The notes below the pieces were generated by a model, which saw only the letters and a list, made by a program, of their open reading frames with translations, was not told the origin of the DNA and made no database searches. Shown one piece after another: positions 55,124 through 63,187 of a stretch of DNA of 64,000 bases (positions are counted from its first letter, which is position 1; every line of letters starts with the position of its first letter). This DNA comes from UBA5239 sp040391785 (GTDB lineage Bacteria > Verrucomicrobiota > Lentisphaeria > Victivallales > Victivallaceae). Made by a program: the position numbers and the translations under genes. Where the stretch lies: NCBI GenBank assembly GCA_040391785.1, contig JBEBXH010000001.1, positions 62,001-126,000 of the forward strand. The letters are read 5' to 3'.

Positions 55124-56425
55124 TTACGGCGTGACTCCCGCCTTTTCCAGTACGCTCTGCACTTTCCGGATGTCCACGTCGCGGACGTTGCAGCCGGCCT
55201 TGATCGCTTCGGCGGCGGCCGTGCCCACACCGTAACCGATGTTCGCGCAAATCGGCATCACCCGGAAATTCGAATGCGCCTTGTGCGTGCCGGAAATGTT
55301 GCGCCCGGACAACAGCAATCCATCGATTTTTTCGGGAACACAGGCGCCGTAGGGGATGGTGTAAGCACCACGGCAGGTGAATTTGTGCTGCGCGCCATCC
55401 TTGTCCAGACCCGAGCCCTCGACGTTGTGAATGTCGAAATTGAAACGGTTTTTCGTCGCGATCCAGTCATCGAAAACCCGGGCGTCGACGATATCGTGTT
55501 CGTTGATTGTGCAGAGGCCCTTGAAGTGACGGGTTTCGCGCACGCCCACTACCGCGGCGGCGGCCACCAGGAAGCATTTGTCGTATCCCGGCGCGAATTC
55601 CCGCAGGAATGCGATGATTTTCGGGATCTGGCGGTGACAGGTCACTTCGGCGGTGGTCAGGTCGGCGTTGCTGGTACCGTCGATGTTGGTGAGGTTGGTC
55701 ATGTTGACCACGACCTGCCCGGGAATGGTGCTTTTGTAAAGCAGCACGTGGCCGGCGGGTGCGGGGAGATGTTTCTTGCCCAGGGACTGTAGTTCGCCTT
55801 TCGGGGTCTCGACCAGACTTTCGAAGGAACCGGGGAAAACGGCATTGTCCCAGTCGACGCCGTCAATCTTGAACATCAGCGTCACCGGCTGCATTTTGTG
55901 GTCGCCGTCGCGGCCCTTGACGAATTCGGCGCCGGCGAGTGCGGCCACGTCACCGTCGCCGGTGGCATCGATCACGACTTTGGCGGCGGCGGCTTCGCGC
56001 CCGGATTTGCTCTCCAGGATCACGCCGGTCACGCGGTTGCCGTCCTTCATGACTTCGGCGCAACGGGTGTGGAGCAGGAACTTCACGCCGGCTTCCTCGA
56101 GCATGTCAAAGAGTACCAGCTTCAGGATTTCATGGTTGATGATCCAATCAGTCTTTTCGACTTCATTATCCCAGCTCATGGTTTTGCAGCGGTTCATGAT
56201 CTCGGAAGTGATCGGCGACACGCTGCCGCCGCTCCAATGGGACATCATGCCCGAAGTGGCAATACCACCGAGGCAATTCATTTCTTCCACCAGCAGTACT
56301 TTGGCTCCGTCGCGCGCCGCGCCGAGAGCGGCTCCGATACCGGCAGGGCCGCCGCCCGCCACAATGACATCCATTTCATAGTTGACCGGAATTTCACCGG
56401 CCGTTTCCATATACATCTTTTTCAT
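55124..56425 (-). CDS. FAD-dependent oxidoreductase (FAD_oxidored family)
   Basis: 433 residues with AGGAGGT upstream. An N-terminal Rossmann fold (VIVAGGGPAGIGAALGAARDG, residue ~24, then VLLVEEMNCLGG) binds FAD. The family pattern continues with SGMMSHWSGG, VIDATGDGDVAALAGAEFVKG and a C-terminal second FAD contact (GLLLSGRNISGTHKAHSNFRVM, then GYGVGTAAAEAIKAG). This matches PF12831-type flavoproteins common in PVC and Bacteroidota carbohydrate gene clusters. Substrate unknown. It is divergent from a GntR/FCD regulator 253 bases away, the likely control. Confidence 0.88.
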   Translation of the reverse strand: MKKMYMETAGEIPVNYEMDVIVAGGGPAGIGAALGAARDGAKVLLVEEMNCLGGIATSGMMSHWSGGSVSPITSEIMNRCKTMSWDNEVEKTDWIINHEILKLVLFDMLEEAGVKFLLHTRCAEVMKDGNRVTGVILESKSGREAAAAKVVIDATGDGDVAALAGAEFVKGRDGDHKMQPVTLMFKIDGVDWDNAVFPGSFESLVETPKGELQSLGKKHLPAPAGHVLLYKSTIPGQVVVNMTNLTNIDGTSNADLTTAEVTCHRQIPKIIAFLREFAPGYDKCFLVAAAAVVGVRETRHFKGLCTINEHDIVDARVFDDWIATKNRFNFDIHNVEGSGLDKDGAQHKFTCRGAYTIPYGACVPEKIDGLLLSGRNISGTHKAHSNFRVMPICANIGYGVGTAAAEAIKAGCNVRDVDIRKVQSVLEKAGVTP

Positions 56426-56603
56426 GGTTCTACCTCCTGATAGATACGATTGATTTGTTAATAAGTATTATAATGTAAAAAATTCATTTAACCTTTGTTT
56501 TTTTGGAAAATAATCTTTAAAATTCTCAGTTATCTTATTGTGACAGGTATAATTATGCAGTCTGGAATTCAGCATATTTATTTGACTTTTACCTGAAAGG
56601 TGC

Positions 56604-56632
56604 TTGACTTATCGGCGGTTCAATTGTATATG
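56604..56632 (+). promoter_or_regulatory. Candidate sigma-70 promoter for the GntR gene
   Basis: TTGACT (56604-56609), 17-nt spacer and TATATG (56627-56632), 47 nt before the ATG at 56679. In the shared intergenic region, so the regulator may act here on both genes. Confidence 0.5.
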
Positions 56633-56678
56633 TATTTATAGAAAGCTGTTTGGCATAAATGAACATTGGGAGACATGA

Positions 56679-57329
56679 ATGGCGAACAATGAATTAATCA
56701 ACTCCATTGTCGATGCAATCACCATACAAATTCACAATGGTAAATCCTATGTGACGGAGTATGAATTGGCGGTGGCCCTGAAGGTCAGCCGGACGAGGTT
56801 GCGGGAGTGTATTCAGACTTTAGATACCTATGGAATTATCAACAAGCGCCAGAAGCGCGGTATTACTCTGGCGCAGGCCAATCAGGCAAATGTGAGGGAA
56901 GCCTACCAGATCCGCGAGCAACTGGAGAAGATTATCTCGTTCGAAGTGCTGGAGCGGGTCACGGCGGAAGACTGCGACAAGCTGGAGGAGATCGACCATC
57001 GCGTGATGGATGCGTTCCGGGCCAACGATTTTCCGGCGCTGTTGCGGCACGACCTGGATTTTCACCATAAGTATGTGGAGATTTCCGGGCTCAAAGTGGC
57101 GACCCGGATCGTCCGCAATCTGCATTTCCTGAATTACGCCTACATGGCGCCGCTGATGAAGCGGGTCGACCATGTATCGGAGGACGTGATTTCGCATCAG
57201 CCCCTTATCAGCGCCCTGCGCAGAAGGGAGGCCGGCTGTCATTCACTACTCAAGAAGCACCTGCAGCACAGCAAGAAGTTTCTGATGAAGCACTGCGAAG
57301 AACCGGTCCAGCGCGATATCATCATCTGA
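56679..57329 (+). CDS. GntR-family transcriptional regulator (FCD subfamily)
   Basis: 216 residues. N-terminal winged HTH at residues ~15-65 (VTEYELAVALKVSRTRLRECIQTLDTYGIINKR), then an FCD domain (EAYQIREQLEKIISFEVLERVT, with the metal/ligand residues suggested by DLDFHHKYVEISG and KHLQHSKKF near the end). FCD proteins bind carboxylate metabolites such as hexuronates. Divergent orientation to the FAD oxidoreductase suggests it controls that gene and itself. The effector is unknown. Confidence 0.88.
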   Translation: MANNELINSIVDAITIQIHNGKSYVTEYELAVALKVSRTRLRECIQTLDTYGIINKRQKRGITLAQANQANVREAYQIREQLEKIISFEVLERVTAEDCDKLEEIDHRVMDAFRANDFPALLRHDLDFHHKYVEISGLKVATRIVRNLHFLNYAYMAPLMKRVDHVSEDVISHQPLISALRRREAGCHSLLKKHLQHSKKFLMKHCEEPVQRDIII

Positions 57330-57415
57330 GTGGTAGAACCAGTTTGCTGCAATTGTTTCTGCTTCAACGAATTTTCGCGGGATTTTTTGCGTTGGGAACT
57401 GGAAAATTTCAATTA

Positions 57416-57444
57416 TTGCATTATTGTAATCAGATGATTATATT
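57416..57444 (+). promoter_or_regulatory. Candidate sigma-70 promoter for the ABC ATPase gene
   Basis: TTGCAT (57416-57421), 17-nt spacer and TATATT (57439-57444), 34 nt before the ATG at 57478, with GGAG at 57467-57470. Confidence 0.55.
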
Positions 57445-57477
57445 GTAAGGCGATAATTTGAAGGCAGGAGAAAATCA

Positions 57478-58578
57478 ATGGCAAAAGTCTCAATCAGGAA
57501 TGTCACCAAGATATATCCGGGCAACATCAAAGTAGTGCATGGCATTAACCTTGAGATCAAAGACCGTGAATTTATGGTATTGGTAGGACCATCCGGCTGC
57601 GGCAAATCCACCACGCTGCGCATGATCGCCGGGCTCGAAGAAATTTCCGGCGGCGAAATCTCCATCGGCGAACGCGTGATCAACGACGTGCCGCCCAAGG
57701 ATCGCGATATCGCCATGGTGTTCCAGAACTACGCTTTGTACCCGCATATGACGGTGTATGATAACATGGCGTTCGGCCTCAAGCTGCGCAAATTCAAGAA
57801 AGCCGAAATCAAGAAGCGCGTGGAAGAAGCCGCCCGTATCCTGAGCATCGAGCCGTACCTCGACCGCCGCCCGAAGAACCTCTCCGGCGGGCAGCGCCAG
57901 CGCGTGGCCGTGGGCCGTGCCATCGTCCGCAAACCGGAAGCGTTCCTCTTTGACGAACCGCTCTCCAACCTCGACGCCAAAATGCGCGTCCAGATGCGTA
58001 CCGAGATCAGCAAGCTCCACACCCAGCTCGAAACCACGATGATTTACGTGACCCACGACCAGACCGAAGCCATGACCATGGGCGACCGGATCTGCGTGAT
58101 GAAGGACGGTCACATTTTGCAGGTCGACTCTCCGATCAACCTTTATGACAACCCGGCCAACGTGTTTGTGGCGGGCTTCATCGGTACCCCGCCCATGAAC
58201 TTTTTCCACGGCACGGTACTGAAAAAGGGTGACCGGTATTTCTTCAAGGAACTGGACGGTTTCGAAGTGCCGCTGCCGGCGCAGTGGAGCGAAAAGATCG
58301 GCCCCTACACCGATCAGGCCGTCGTGTTCGGCATGCGCCCCGAAAATATTTCCTGGGAGCAGGACGCTTCGCCCAGCGAGGCCAGGGTCAAATCCGCGGT
58401 CGAAGTGATCGAACCGATGGGTTCGGAAACTTATCTCTATATGAACACCGGCAAGCATACGTTTATCGCCCGTGTCGATGCCCACCATCCTTTCAAGGTC
58501 GGGCAAGGGGCCGAGCTGAATTTCGATTTGAGCCGGGCTCATATTTTTGACGGAAAAACGGAGAATTTGATTATTTAA
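57478..58578 (+). CDS. ugpC: Sugar-type ABC transporter ATP-binding protein (UgpC/MsmX/MalK family)
   Basis: 366 residues. Walker A GPSGCGKST (~37), Q-loop FQNYALYPHMTVYDN, signature LSGGQRQRVAVGRAI (~135), Walker B FLFDEPLSNLD and H-loop THDQTEAMT are all intact. The C-terminal ~130 residues form the TOBE/OB domain of the carbohydrate-uptake (CUT1) class. The symbol is a family label: substrate cannot be read. No permease or binding-protein genes adjoin, so it may be a shared ATPase serving transporters elsewhere, as MsmX does. Confidence 0.92.
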   Translation: MAKVSIRNVTKIYPGNIKVVHGINLEIKDREFMVLVGPSGCGKSTTLRMIAGLEEISGGEISIGERVINDVPPKDRDIAMVFQNYALYPHMTVYDNMAFGLKLRKFKKAEIKKRVEEAARILSIEPYLDRRPKNLSGGQRQRVAVGRAIVRKPEAFLFDEPLSNLDAKMRVQMRTEISKLHTQLETTMIYVTHDQTEAMTMGDRICVMKDGHILQVDSPINLYDNPANVFVAGFIGTPPMNFFHGTVLKKGDRYFFKELDGFEVPLPAQWSEKIGPYTDQAVVFGMRPENISWEQDASPSEARVKSAVEVIEPMGSETYLYMNTGKHTFIARVDAHHPFKVGQGAELNFDLSRAHIFDGKTENLII

Positions 58579-58599
58579 CTTAAATAACATAACAATCGA

Positions 58600-58706
58600 A
58601 CTTCAGGGCAAGGTGAAATTCCTGACCGGCGGTAAAGTCCGCGAGCCTTCGGGCAGAGATGGCGCAATTCCATCACCGACAGTACAGTCTGGATGAAAGA
58701 AGTATG
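58600..58706 (+). ncRNA. FMN riboswitch (RFN element)
   Basis: Characteristic conserved segments in order: TCAGGGCAAGGTGAAATTCC, CTGACCGGCGGT, GAGCC, then GCGCAATTCCATCACCGACAGT and AGTCTGGATGAAAGAAG. The element binds FMN in the leader of ribBA and, with the terminator downstream, should switch off transcription when FMN is high. The boundaries are approximate. Confidence 0.95.
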
Positions 58707-58732
58707 GATCGACGTATCTTTTCATGGAATCG

Positions 58733-58765
58733 ATGCCCTGAATCAACCATTCAGGGCATTTTTTT
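58733..58765 (+). terminator. FMN-riboswitch expression platform terminator
   Basis: ATGCCCTGAAT (58733-58743), CAACC loop and ATTCAGGGCAT (58749-58759) form a perfect 11-bp stem followed by seven T residues (58759-58765). It lies between the aptamer and ribBA, with AAGGAG at 58774-58779 ahead of the start. Confidence 0.93.
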
Positions 58766-58786
58766 GCCCTCAAAAGGAGAAAAACG

Positions 58787-59986
58787 ATGAGTATTGAATT
58801 CAATACTGTGGAAGAAGTGGTCGAGGCGCTGAAGCGCGGTGAAATGGTCGTGGTCACCGATGATGAAAACCGTGAAAACGAGGGCGATTTGATCGGCGCC
58901 TCCGCCAGGGTCACCCCCGAAATGATTACTTTTATGGCCACTCATGCCCGCGGGCTGGTCTGTGTGCCGCTCTCCGAGGAATACGCCGACCGCATCGGAC
59001 TGGTGAACATGTCCTCGGCCGCCGACCCCTTCCGCACCGCGTTCACCCAGAGCGTCGACGTCAAGGAAGGCATCACCACCGGGATTTCCGCTTACGACCG
59101 CGCCAAAACGGTGGAAGCGCTGATCGATCCGGACAGCCGTTTGTGCGACTTTGCCACCCCCGGCCACGTCTTTCCGCTGATCGCCAAAAACGGCGGCGTG
59201 CTGCGCCGCGCCGGGCATACCGAGGCCGCGGTGGACCTCACGCGCCTGGCCGGGCTCGCTCCATCTGGCGTTATTTGTGAAATCATGAACGACGACGGTA
59301 CCATGGCACGGCTCCCGCAGCTCGACGAGTTTCGCAAGAAGCATAACCTCAAATGGTGTTCCGTGGCGCAGCTGATCGCCTACCGCCGCCGTCACGAAGT
59401 GCTGGTGACGAAGGGCGATACCGCGCGGCTCCCAACGATGTTCGGCGACTTCAAGATCTGCGGCTTCCGTTCCAAAACCGACGGGCAGGAGCACGTGGCG
59501 CTGATTTACGGCGATGTTGAAGGACAGGAAAACGTCCTGACCCGCGTCCACAGCGAATGCCTCACCGGTGATGTGTTCGGCTCGCTGCGCTGCGATTGCG
59601 GCTCACAGCTTCACGCCGCCATGAAACAGATCGCCGTCGAAGGGCGCGGCATCATCGTTTACATGCGCCAGGAAGGGCGCGGCATCGGCATTTATAACAA
59701 GATCAAGGCGTACAAGCTGCAGGATGAGGGGCACGACACCGTCGAGGCCAACGAAAAGCTCGGCTTTGCCGCCGACCTGCGCGAATACGGCATCGGGGTC
59801 CAGATCATCCTCGAGCTCGGCGTGAAGTCGATCCGGCTGATGACCAACAACCCCTGCAAGATCATCGGCCTGAAGGGCTATGGGCTGGAAATCACCGAGC
59901 GCGTGCCGCTGCTGGTCGACAATTTGCCGGAAGAGGCCAAACATTATATGAACACCAAAAAAGAAAAGATGGGTCATCTGATTTAA
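58787..59986 (+). CDS. ribBA: Bifunctional riboflavin enzyme RibBA
   Basis: 399 residues. Residues ~1-200 are 3,4-dihydroxy-2-butanone-4-phosphate synthase (DDENRENEGDLIGA, THARGLVCVPL, GHVFPLIAKNGGVLRRAGHTEAAVDL). Residues ~205-399 are GTP cyclohydrolase II, with zinc Cys residues in HSECLTGDVFGSLRCDCG and MRQEGRGIGI, and ARG-type residues GVQIILELGVKSIRLMTNN. It supplies both riboflavin precursors in the cytosol. It is controlled by the upstream FMN riboswitch. Its TAA shares bases with the stop of the convergent araC gene. Confidence 0.96.
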   Translation: MSIEFNTVEEVVEALKRGEMVVVTDDENRENEGDLIGASARVTPEMITFMATHARGLVCVPLSEEYADRIGLVNMSSAADPFRTAFTQSVDVKEGITTGISAYDRAKTVEALIDPDSRLCDFATPGHVFPLIAKNGGVLRRAGHTEAAVDLTRLAGLAPSGVICEIMNDDGTMARLPQLDEFRKKHNLKWCSVAQLIAYRRRHEVLVTKGDTARLPTMFGDFKICGFRSKTDGQEHVALIYGDVEGQENVLTRVHSECLTGDVFGSLRCDCGSQLHAAMKQIAVEGRGIIVYMRQEGRGIGIYNKIKAYKLQDEGHDTVEANEKLGFAADLREYGIGVQIILELGVKSIRLMTNNPCKIIGLKGYGLEITERVPLLVDNLPEEAKHYMNTKKEKMGHLI

Positions 59987-60834
59987 CGCAGTAAACGGTA
60001 CCGGGCGGGAGTCACGCTGAAGCGCGCCTTGAAGTTGCGGATGAAAAACGAGGTGCTCTGGAAGCCGCAGGCATAGGCGATTTCGGCCACGCTTAAATTG
60101 CTTTCGCTCAGGAGCTGCCCGGCCTTGCGCATGCGGAGATTCAGCTGAAACTCCAGCATCGACTGTGTCGAGTAGCGCTGAAAAAGTTTGGTGAAATACG
60201 ACTCGCTCAACCCCAGCTCCCTGCTGACCTGCGCCCGGGTCAGCGGCTGGTCGTAGTGTTCCTCAATATACCGGACCACCCGCAGGAACGAGTAGTAGGA
60301 TTTATCCTGCGGCGCCCCCTTCGACATGGCCAGGTCGGCGCGAACCAGCCGGAGCAGCAGCCAGTAGCTCTGCAGCCGGATATCCGCATCGACCGGGGCC
60401 TCGCCCAGGTGAACGCAGGAATTGAACGCGTGAACGGTGGATATGTGCAGCGTGTCCTCCAGGTGGTATTCGACCAGCGGCGGCCAGAGATTCCAGACCT
60501 CTGCATTGAAATCATGATACACCAGCCGCAGGAAATTCTCCCGCAGCACCAGCGACAGAAATTCGTAGGAGAAGCGCAGTGTAGCCTTGGCATAAGCGAA
60601 TGCCGGCAGGATCATGGCGCACCCTTTCCCGGCGGTTTCCGTGCGTACTTCTTCGTTCAAAATCATCTCCGCCTCATAAGCTCCCCCCAATATGATATTG
60701 AGCCGCGGCCACGGCAGCGAGGAATCGCTCTGGCGGTTGGCGCTCTGCAGGCGCTTGAGGTACAAAATACGCGGATTTTTCATGGAAATCAGCTTATCCA
60801 GCTTATCCAGAAGTATCTGTTTTTTCGAGTCCAT
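59983..60834 (-). CDS. AraC-family transcriptional regulator
   Basis: 283 residues. An N-terminal cupin-like ligand region (RLNIILGGAYEAEMIL, then GKGCAMILPAFAYAKATL) is followed by the C-terminal double HTH (residues ~185-283): LTRAQVSRELGLSESYFTKLFQRY, then LSVAEIAYACGFQSTSFFIRNFKARFSVTPARYR. It is divergent from the sialidase-like gene (195 bases between starts), which it probably controls in response to a sugar. The C-terminal stop overlaps that of ribBA. Confidence 0.9.
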   Translation of the reverse strand: MDSKKQILLDKLDKLISMKNPRILYLKRLQSANRQSDSSLPWPRLNIILGGAYEAEMILNEEVRTETAGKGCAMILPAFAYAKATLRFSYEFLSLVLRENFLRLVYHDFNAEVWNLWPPLVEYHLEDTLHISTVHAFNSCVHLGEAPVDADIRLQSYWLLLRLVRADLAMSKGAPQDKSYYSFLRVVRYIEEHYDQPLTRAQVSRELGLSESYFTKLFQRYSTQSMLEFQLNLRMRKAGQLLSESNLSVAEIAYACGFQSTSFFIRNFKARFSVTPARYRLLR

Positions 60835-60884
60835 GATATTGTTATTTCCTGCCTGATGTTATAATCATTGAATGAATCAACCAT

Positions 60885-60913
60885 ATTATAAACAGAATGT
60901 TAAGAAAATTCAA
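60885..60913 (-). promoter_or_regulatory. Candidate sigma-70 promoter for the AraC gene
   Basis: Minus strand: TTGAAT (60913-60908), 17-nt spacer, TATAAT (60890-60885), with the ATG at 60834. Diverges from the sialidase promoter within one intergenic region. Confidence 0.6.
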
Positions 60914-60974
60914 ATAAAAGAATAAAAATATATACAAAGTATCTGATCCTGCTATTAATGAACATATCGTAGCA

Positions 60975-61003
60975 TTGACAAAACCGCCTGCATCCGTTAT
61001 AAT
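60975..61003 (+). promoter_or_regulatory. Perfect sigma-70 consensus promoter of the sialidase-like gene
   Basis: TTGACA (60975-60980), exactly 17 nt, TATAAT (60998-61003). The transcript should begin near 61010, just before GAGGTG at 61020 and the ATG at 61030, giving a very short leader. Confidence 0.8.
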
Positions 61004-61029
61004 AATCTGCAACCAAAACGAGGTGACTC

Positions 61030-62088
61030 ATGAATTCGAAGATCGTCAGAAATATCGCTTCCGGCCCCGGCAATCCCCGGAACTCGGAAGGTTCCTTTAT
61101 TCAGCTCAACGACGGGCGGCTGATGTTCATTTATTCCCGCTACAACGGCGACTCCTGGAACGATCACGCAGCGGCCGATATCGCGGCGCTGTATTCGAGC
61201 GACGGCGGCGAGACGTGGGGCGGCGAACCGGAAATTCTCGTCCGCAACGAAGGTAACGGCAATCTGATGAGCGTGTCGCTGCTGCGGTTGCAGGATGGGC
61301 GGATCGCACTGTTGTATCTGTGCAAGACGTTTATCGGCGAAGTCTGCGACTGCCGCCCGATGATCTGTTTTTCCTGCGACGAGGGGGCCAGTTGGAGCAA
61401 GCCGGCGTATTGCATTCACGCGCCGGGCTATTATGTGGTGAACAACGACCGGCTGATTCAGCTGAAATCGGGACGCTTGCTCATTGCCGCCGGGTTCCAC
61501 CGCTGGAATATCGACAATAACTGCAACGTTCACGGGCGCTCTGTGGCCTGTGTGTTTTATTCGGATGACGGCGGCGCGAACTGGCAGGAAGCGCCGGGCT
61601 GGGTCCTGCCGCCGCAGGAGAGCAATACCGGGCTGCAGGAGCCGGGCGTGATCGAGCTTGCAGACGGGCGGGTCATGGCGTGGTTCCGCACCGATCTGGG
61701 ATGCCAGTACAAGGCGTTTTCCTGTGACGGCGGTATGAACTGGAGCCATGCGATCCCCGCGCCGGAATTCAAGTGCCCGGCCTCGCCGCTGAGCATGAAG
61801 CGGATGCCGTCCGGCGAGCTCGCCGCCGTCTGGAACGATCACAACGTCCGCTGGGGCGTCGTCCCTCATGACGGTTCTTGGTGGCGGACGCCGCTCGTGC
61901 TGGCTTTCAGCACCGACGAAGGCGTCACCTGGGAACGGCACATGTTGCTCGAGGACAGCCCGACGCACGGCTACTGCTATATCGCCATGCATTTCACGGC
62001 GGACGCGCTGCTGCTGGGTTACTGCTGTGGCGGCGACGGTACAAGCGTCCTGCAGGACGCCTGCATTCGCAAAATCACCCTTATTTAA
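61030..62088 (+). CDS. Sialidase/BNR-repeat protein (exo-alpha-sialidase-like)
   Basis: 352 residues, no signal peptide seen. Five Asp-box/BNR repeats are visible: SSDGGETWG (residue ~56), SCDEGASWS, SDDGGANWQ, SCDGGMNWS and STDEGVTWE, arranged as a six-bladed propeller. Many Lentisphaerota and Planctomycetota BNR proteins of this size are annotated as sialidase-like without proven activity. It probably releases sugar from host or plant glycans, or acts on other glycosides; the catalytic Tyr/Glu/Arg set was not traced. It is the AraC-controlled gene, convergent with the glycosidase-like pair (8-base overlap at the ends). Confidence 0.85.
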   Translation: MNSKIVRNIASGPGNPRNSEGSFIQLNDGRLMFIYSRYNGDSWNDHAAADIAALYSSDGGETWGGEPEILVRNEGNGNLMSVSLLRLQDGRIALLYLCKTFIGEVCDCRPMICFSCDEGASWSKPAYCIHAPGYYVVNNDRLIQLKSGRLLIAAGFHRWNIDNNCNVHGRSVACVFYSDDGGANWQEAPGWVLPPQESNTGLQEPGVIELADGRVMAWFRTDLGCQYKAFSCDGGMNWSHAIPAPEFKCPASPLSMKRMPSGELAAVWNDHNVRWGVVPHDGSWWRTPLVLAFSTDEGVTWERHMLLEDSPTHGYCYIAMHFTADALLLGYCCGGDGTSVLQDACIRKITLI

Positions 62089-63187
62089 CCTGCCAGATGA
62101 AGCTTTCCCAGGGGCCGGCATCCTTGATGGCGAGGATGCCGTTTTTCAGGACGGCTTGAGTGGCGGCGGTTTTGCCCCACGGAACCAGGTCGCCGCTGGG
62201 GGGGACGTTCGGCACGGCTTTGATGTTCAGGACCAGGTCGCGGGGCTCGCGGCTTTCGTTGGTCAGGATGATGAACTTGCCTTTCGGACGCTCCCAGTAG
62301 GCGATATTGATTTTGTTGTTGAGGTTGAAGTCATAGCAGTAACCGGTGACTTCCCACGGTTTGTCGACGATGTCGGTGAATTCCCGGATTTCGCGGACGA
62401 CCGGCTTCAGGCTCTCCTCAAAAAATGCTTTGCCCTGCGGGCGGTCCGTATGGCAGTGCCAGTAAGAAAAATAGAACAGCCCATGCACGCCGTAAGTCAG
62501 CGAACTGAGGCTCATATAGCGCATTTCCGTGAGATTCGGGTAGCGCAGGGTTTCTTGATGTTCTTTCGGCGCCTGGCTTTTGAAACAGGAGAAATCGCAG
62601 GCTTGCAGGACCGGAATGAACGGCGTGCCGGGGAGTTTCATCCGCGCGGCGGTGGCGATAAAATCATTGACCTGTTCGAGCGGTGCATTCGGGAACTGCT
62701 GGCCGCGCACAGGGTAGAGGTCCACCATCCAGCGGTCGGTGAAGCCGCGGGTATTTTCCCAGTTGGTTCGCCAGTGGATCACCAGCGTGGTCGGGATGCT
62801 GGACGCCTGGCGGATCATAGCTACCGCCTGTTGCAGGGCCGGTAATTCATTGGTGCTTGGTTCATCCCAGACATACCACATGCCGAGCGCCGGATGGTCC
62901 TTCACGGCGTCGATGGTTTTCTGCAGTTCCGACTGCCAGTTTTCTTTTTTCGACAGGGGTTTGCCGTTGATGTCGAGCATGACTTTCATTTTGTATTTCG
63001 CCGCCAAGTCCAGCATTGGGGCCTGTGAAGCCGCGCGGTAGCTCTGGACGTAGTTGAATCCGGCGTCGGACAGCGTCTGGAACACGGCGTCGGTTTGCGG
63101 GTCGGCAGAGTACATGCCGAGGATGAAATCCTCCGCGTGAAGCGTCAGCAGGGCGGAGGCGAACAGGAGCAGTAAGATTTTTTTCAT
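62081..63187 (-). CDS. Exported glycosidase-like TIM-barrel protein
   Basis: 368 residues from the ATG at 63187; a signal peptide (MKKILLLLFASALLTLHA) directly follows, whereas longer frames run through the upstream gene. The body is a barrel-like protein with MYSADPQTDAVFQTLSDAGFNYV (strand 1), KYKMKVMLDINGKPL, and WYVWDEPSTNELPAL (residue ~113), where the Glu is a likely acid/base catalyst as in GH2/GH42-type barrels, then WMVDLYPV and a C-terminal beta segment (GPWESFIWQVK). No exact family could be set. Its ATG overlaps the stop of its upstream paralog by ATGA. Confidence 0.75.
   Translation of the reverse strand: MKKILLLLFASALLTLHAEDFILGMYSADPQTDAVFQTLSDAGFNYVQSYRAASQAPMLDLAAKYKMKVMLDINGKPLSKKENWQSELQKTIDAVKDHPALGMWYVWDEPSTNELPALQQAVAMIRQASSIPTTLVIHWRTNWENTRGFTDRWMVDLYPVRGQQFPNAPLEQVNDFIATAARMKLPGTPFIPVLQACDFSCFKSQAPKEHQETLRYPNLTEMRYMSLSSLTYGVHGLFYFSYWHCHTDRPQGKAFFEESLKPVVREIREFTDIVDKPWEVTGYCYDFNLNNKINIAYWERPKGKFIILTNESREPRDLVLNIKAVPNVPPSGDLVPWGKTAATQAVLKNGILAIKDAGPWESFIWQVK

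Noticed and set aside
57490..58590. 366-codon minus-strand frame opposite the ABC ATPase
   Set aside because: Antisense shadow; no start site, and the plus frame has all ATPase motifs.
61868..62845. 325-codon plus-strand frame across the sialidase and glycosidase ends
   Set aside because: It crosses two convergent real genes in other frames and lacks any motif.
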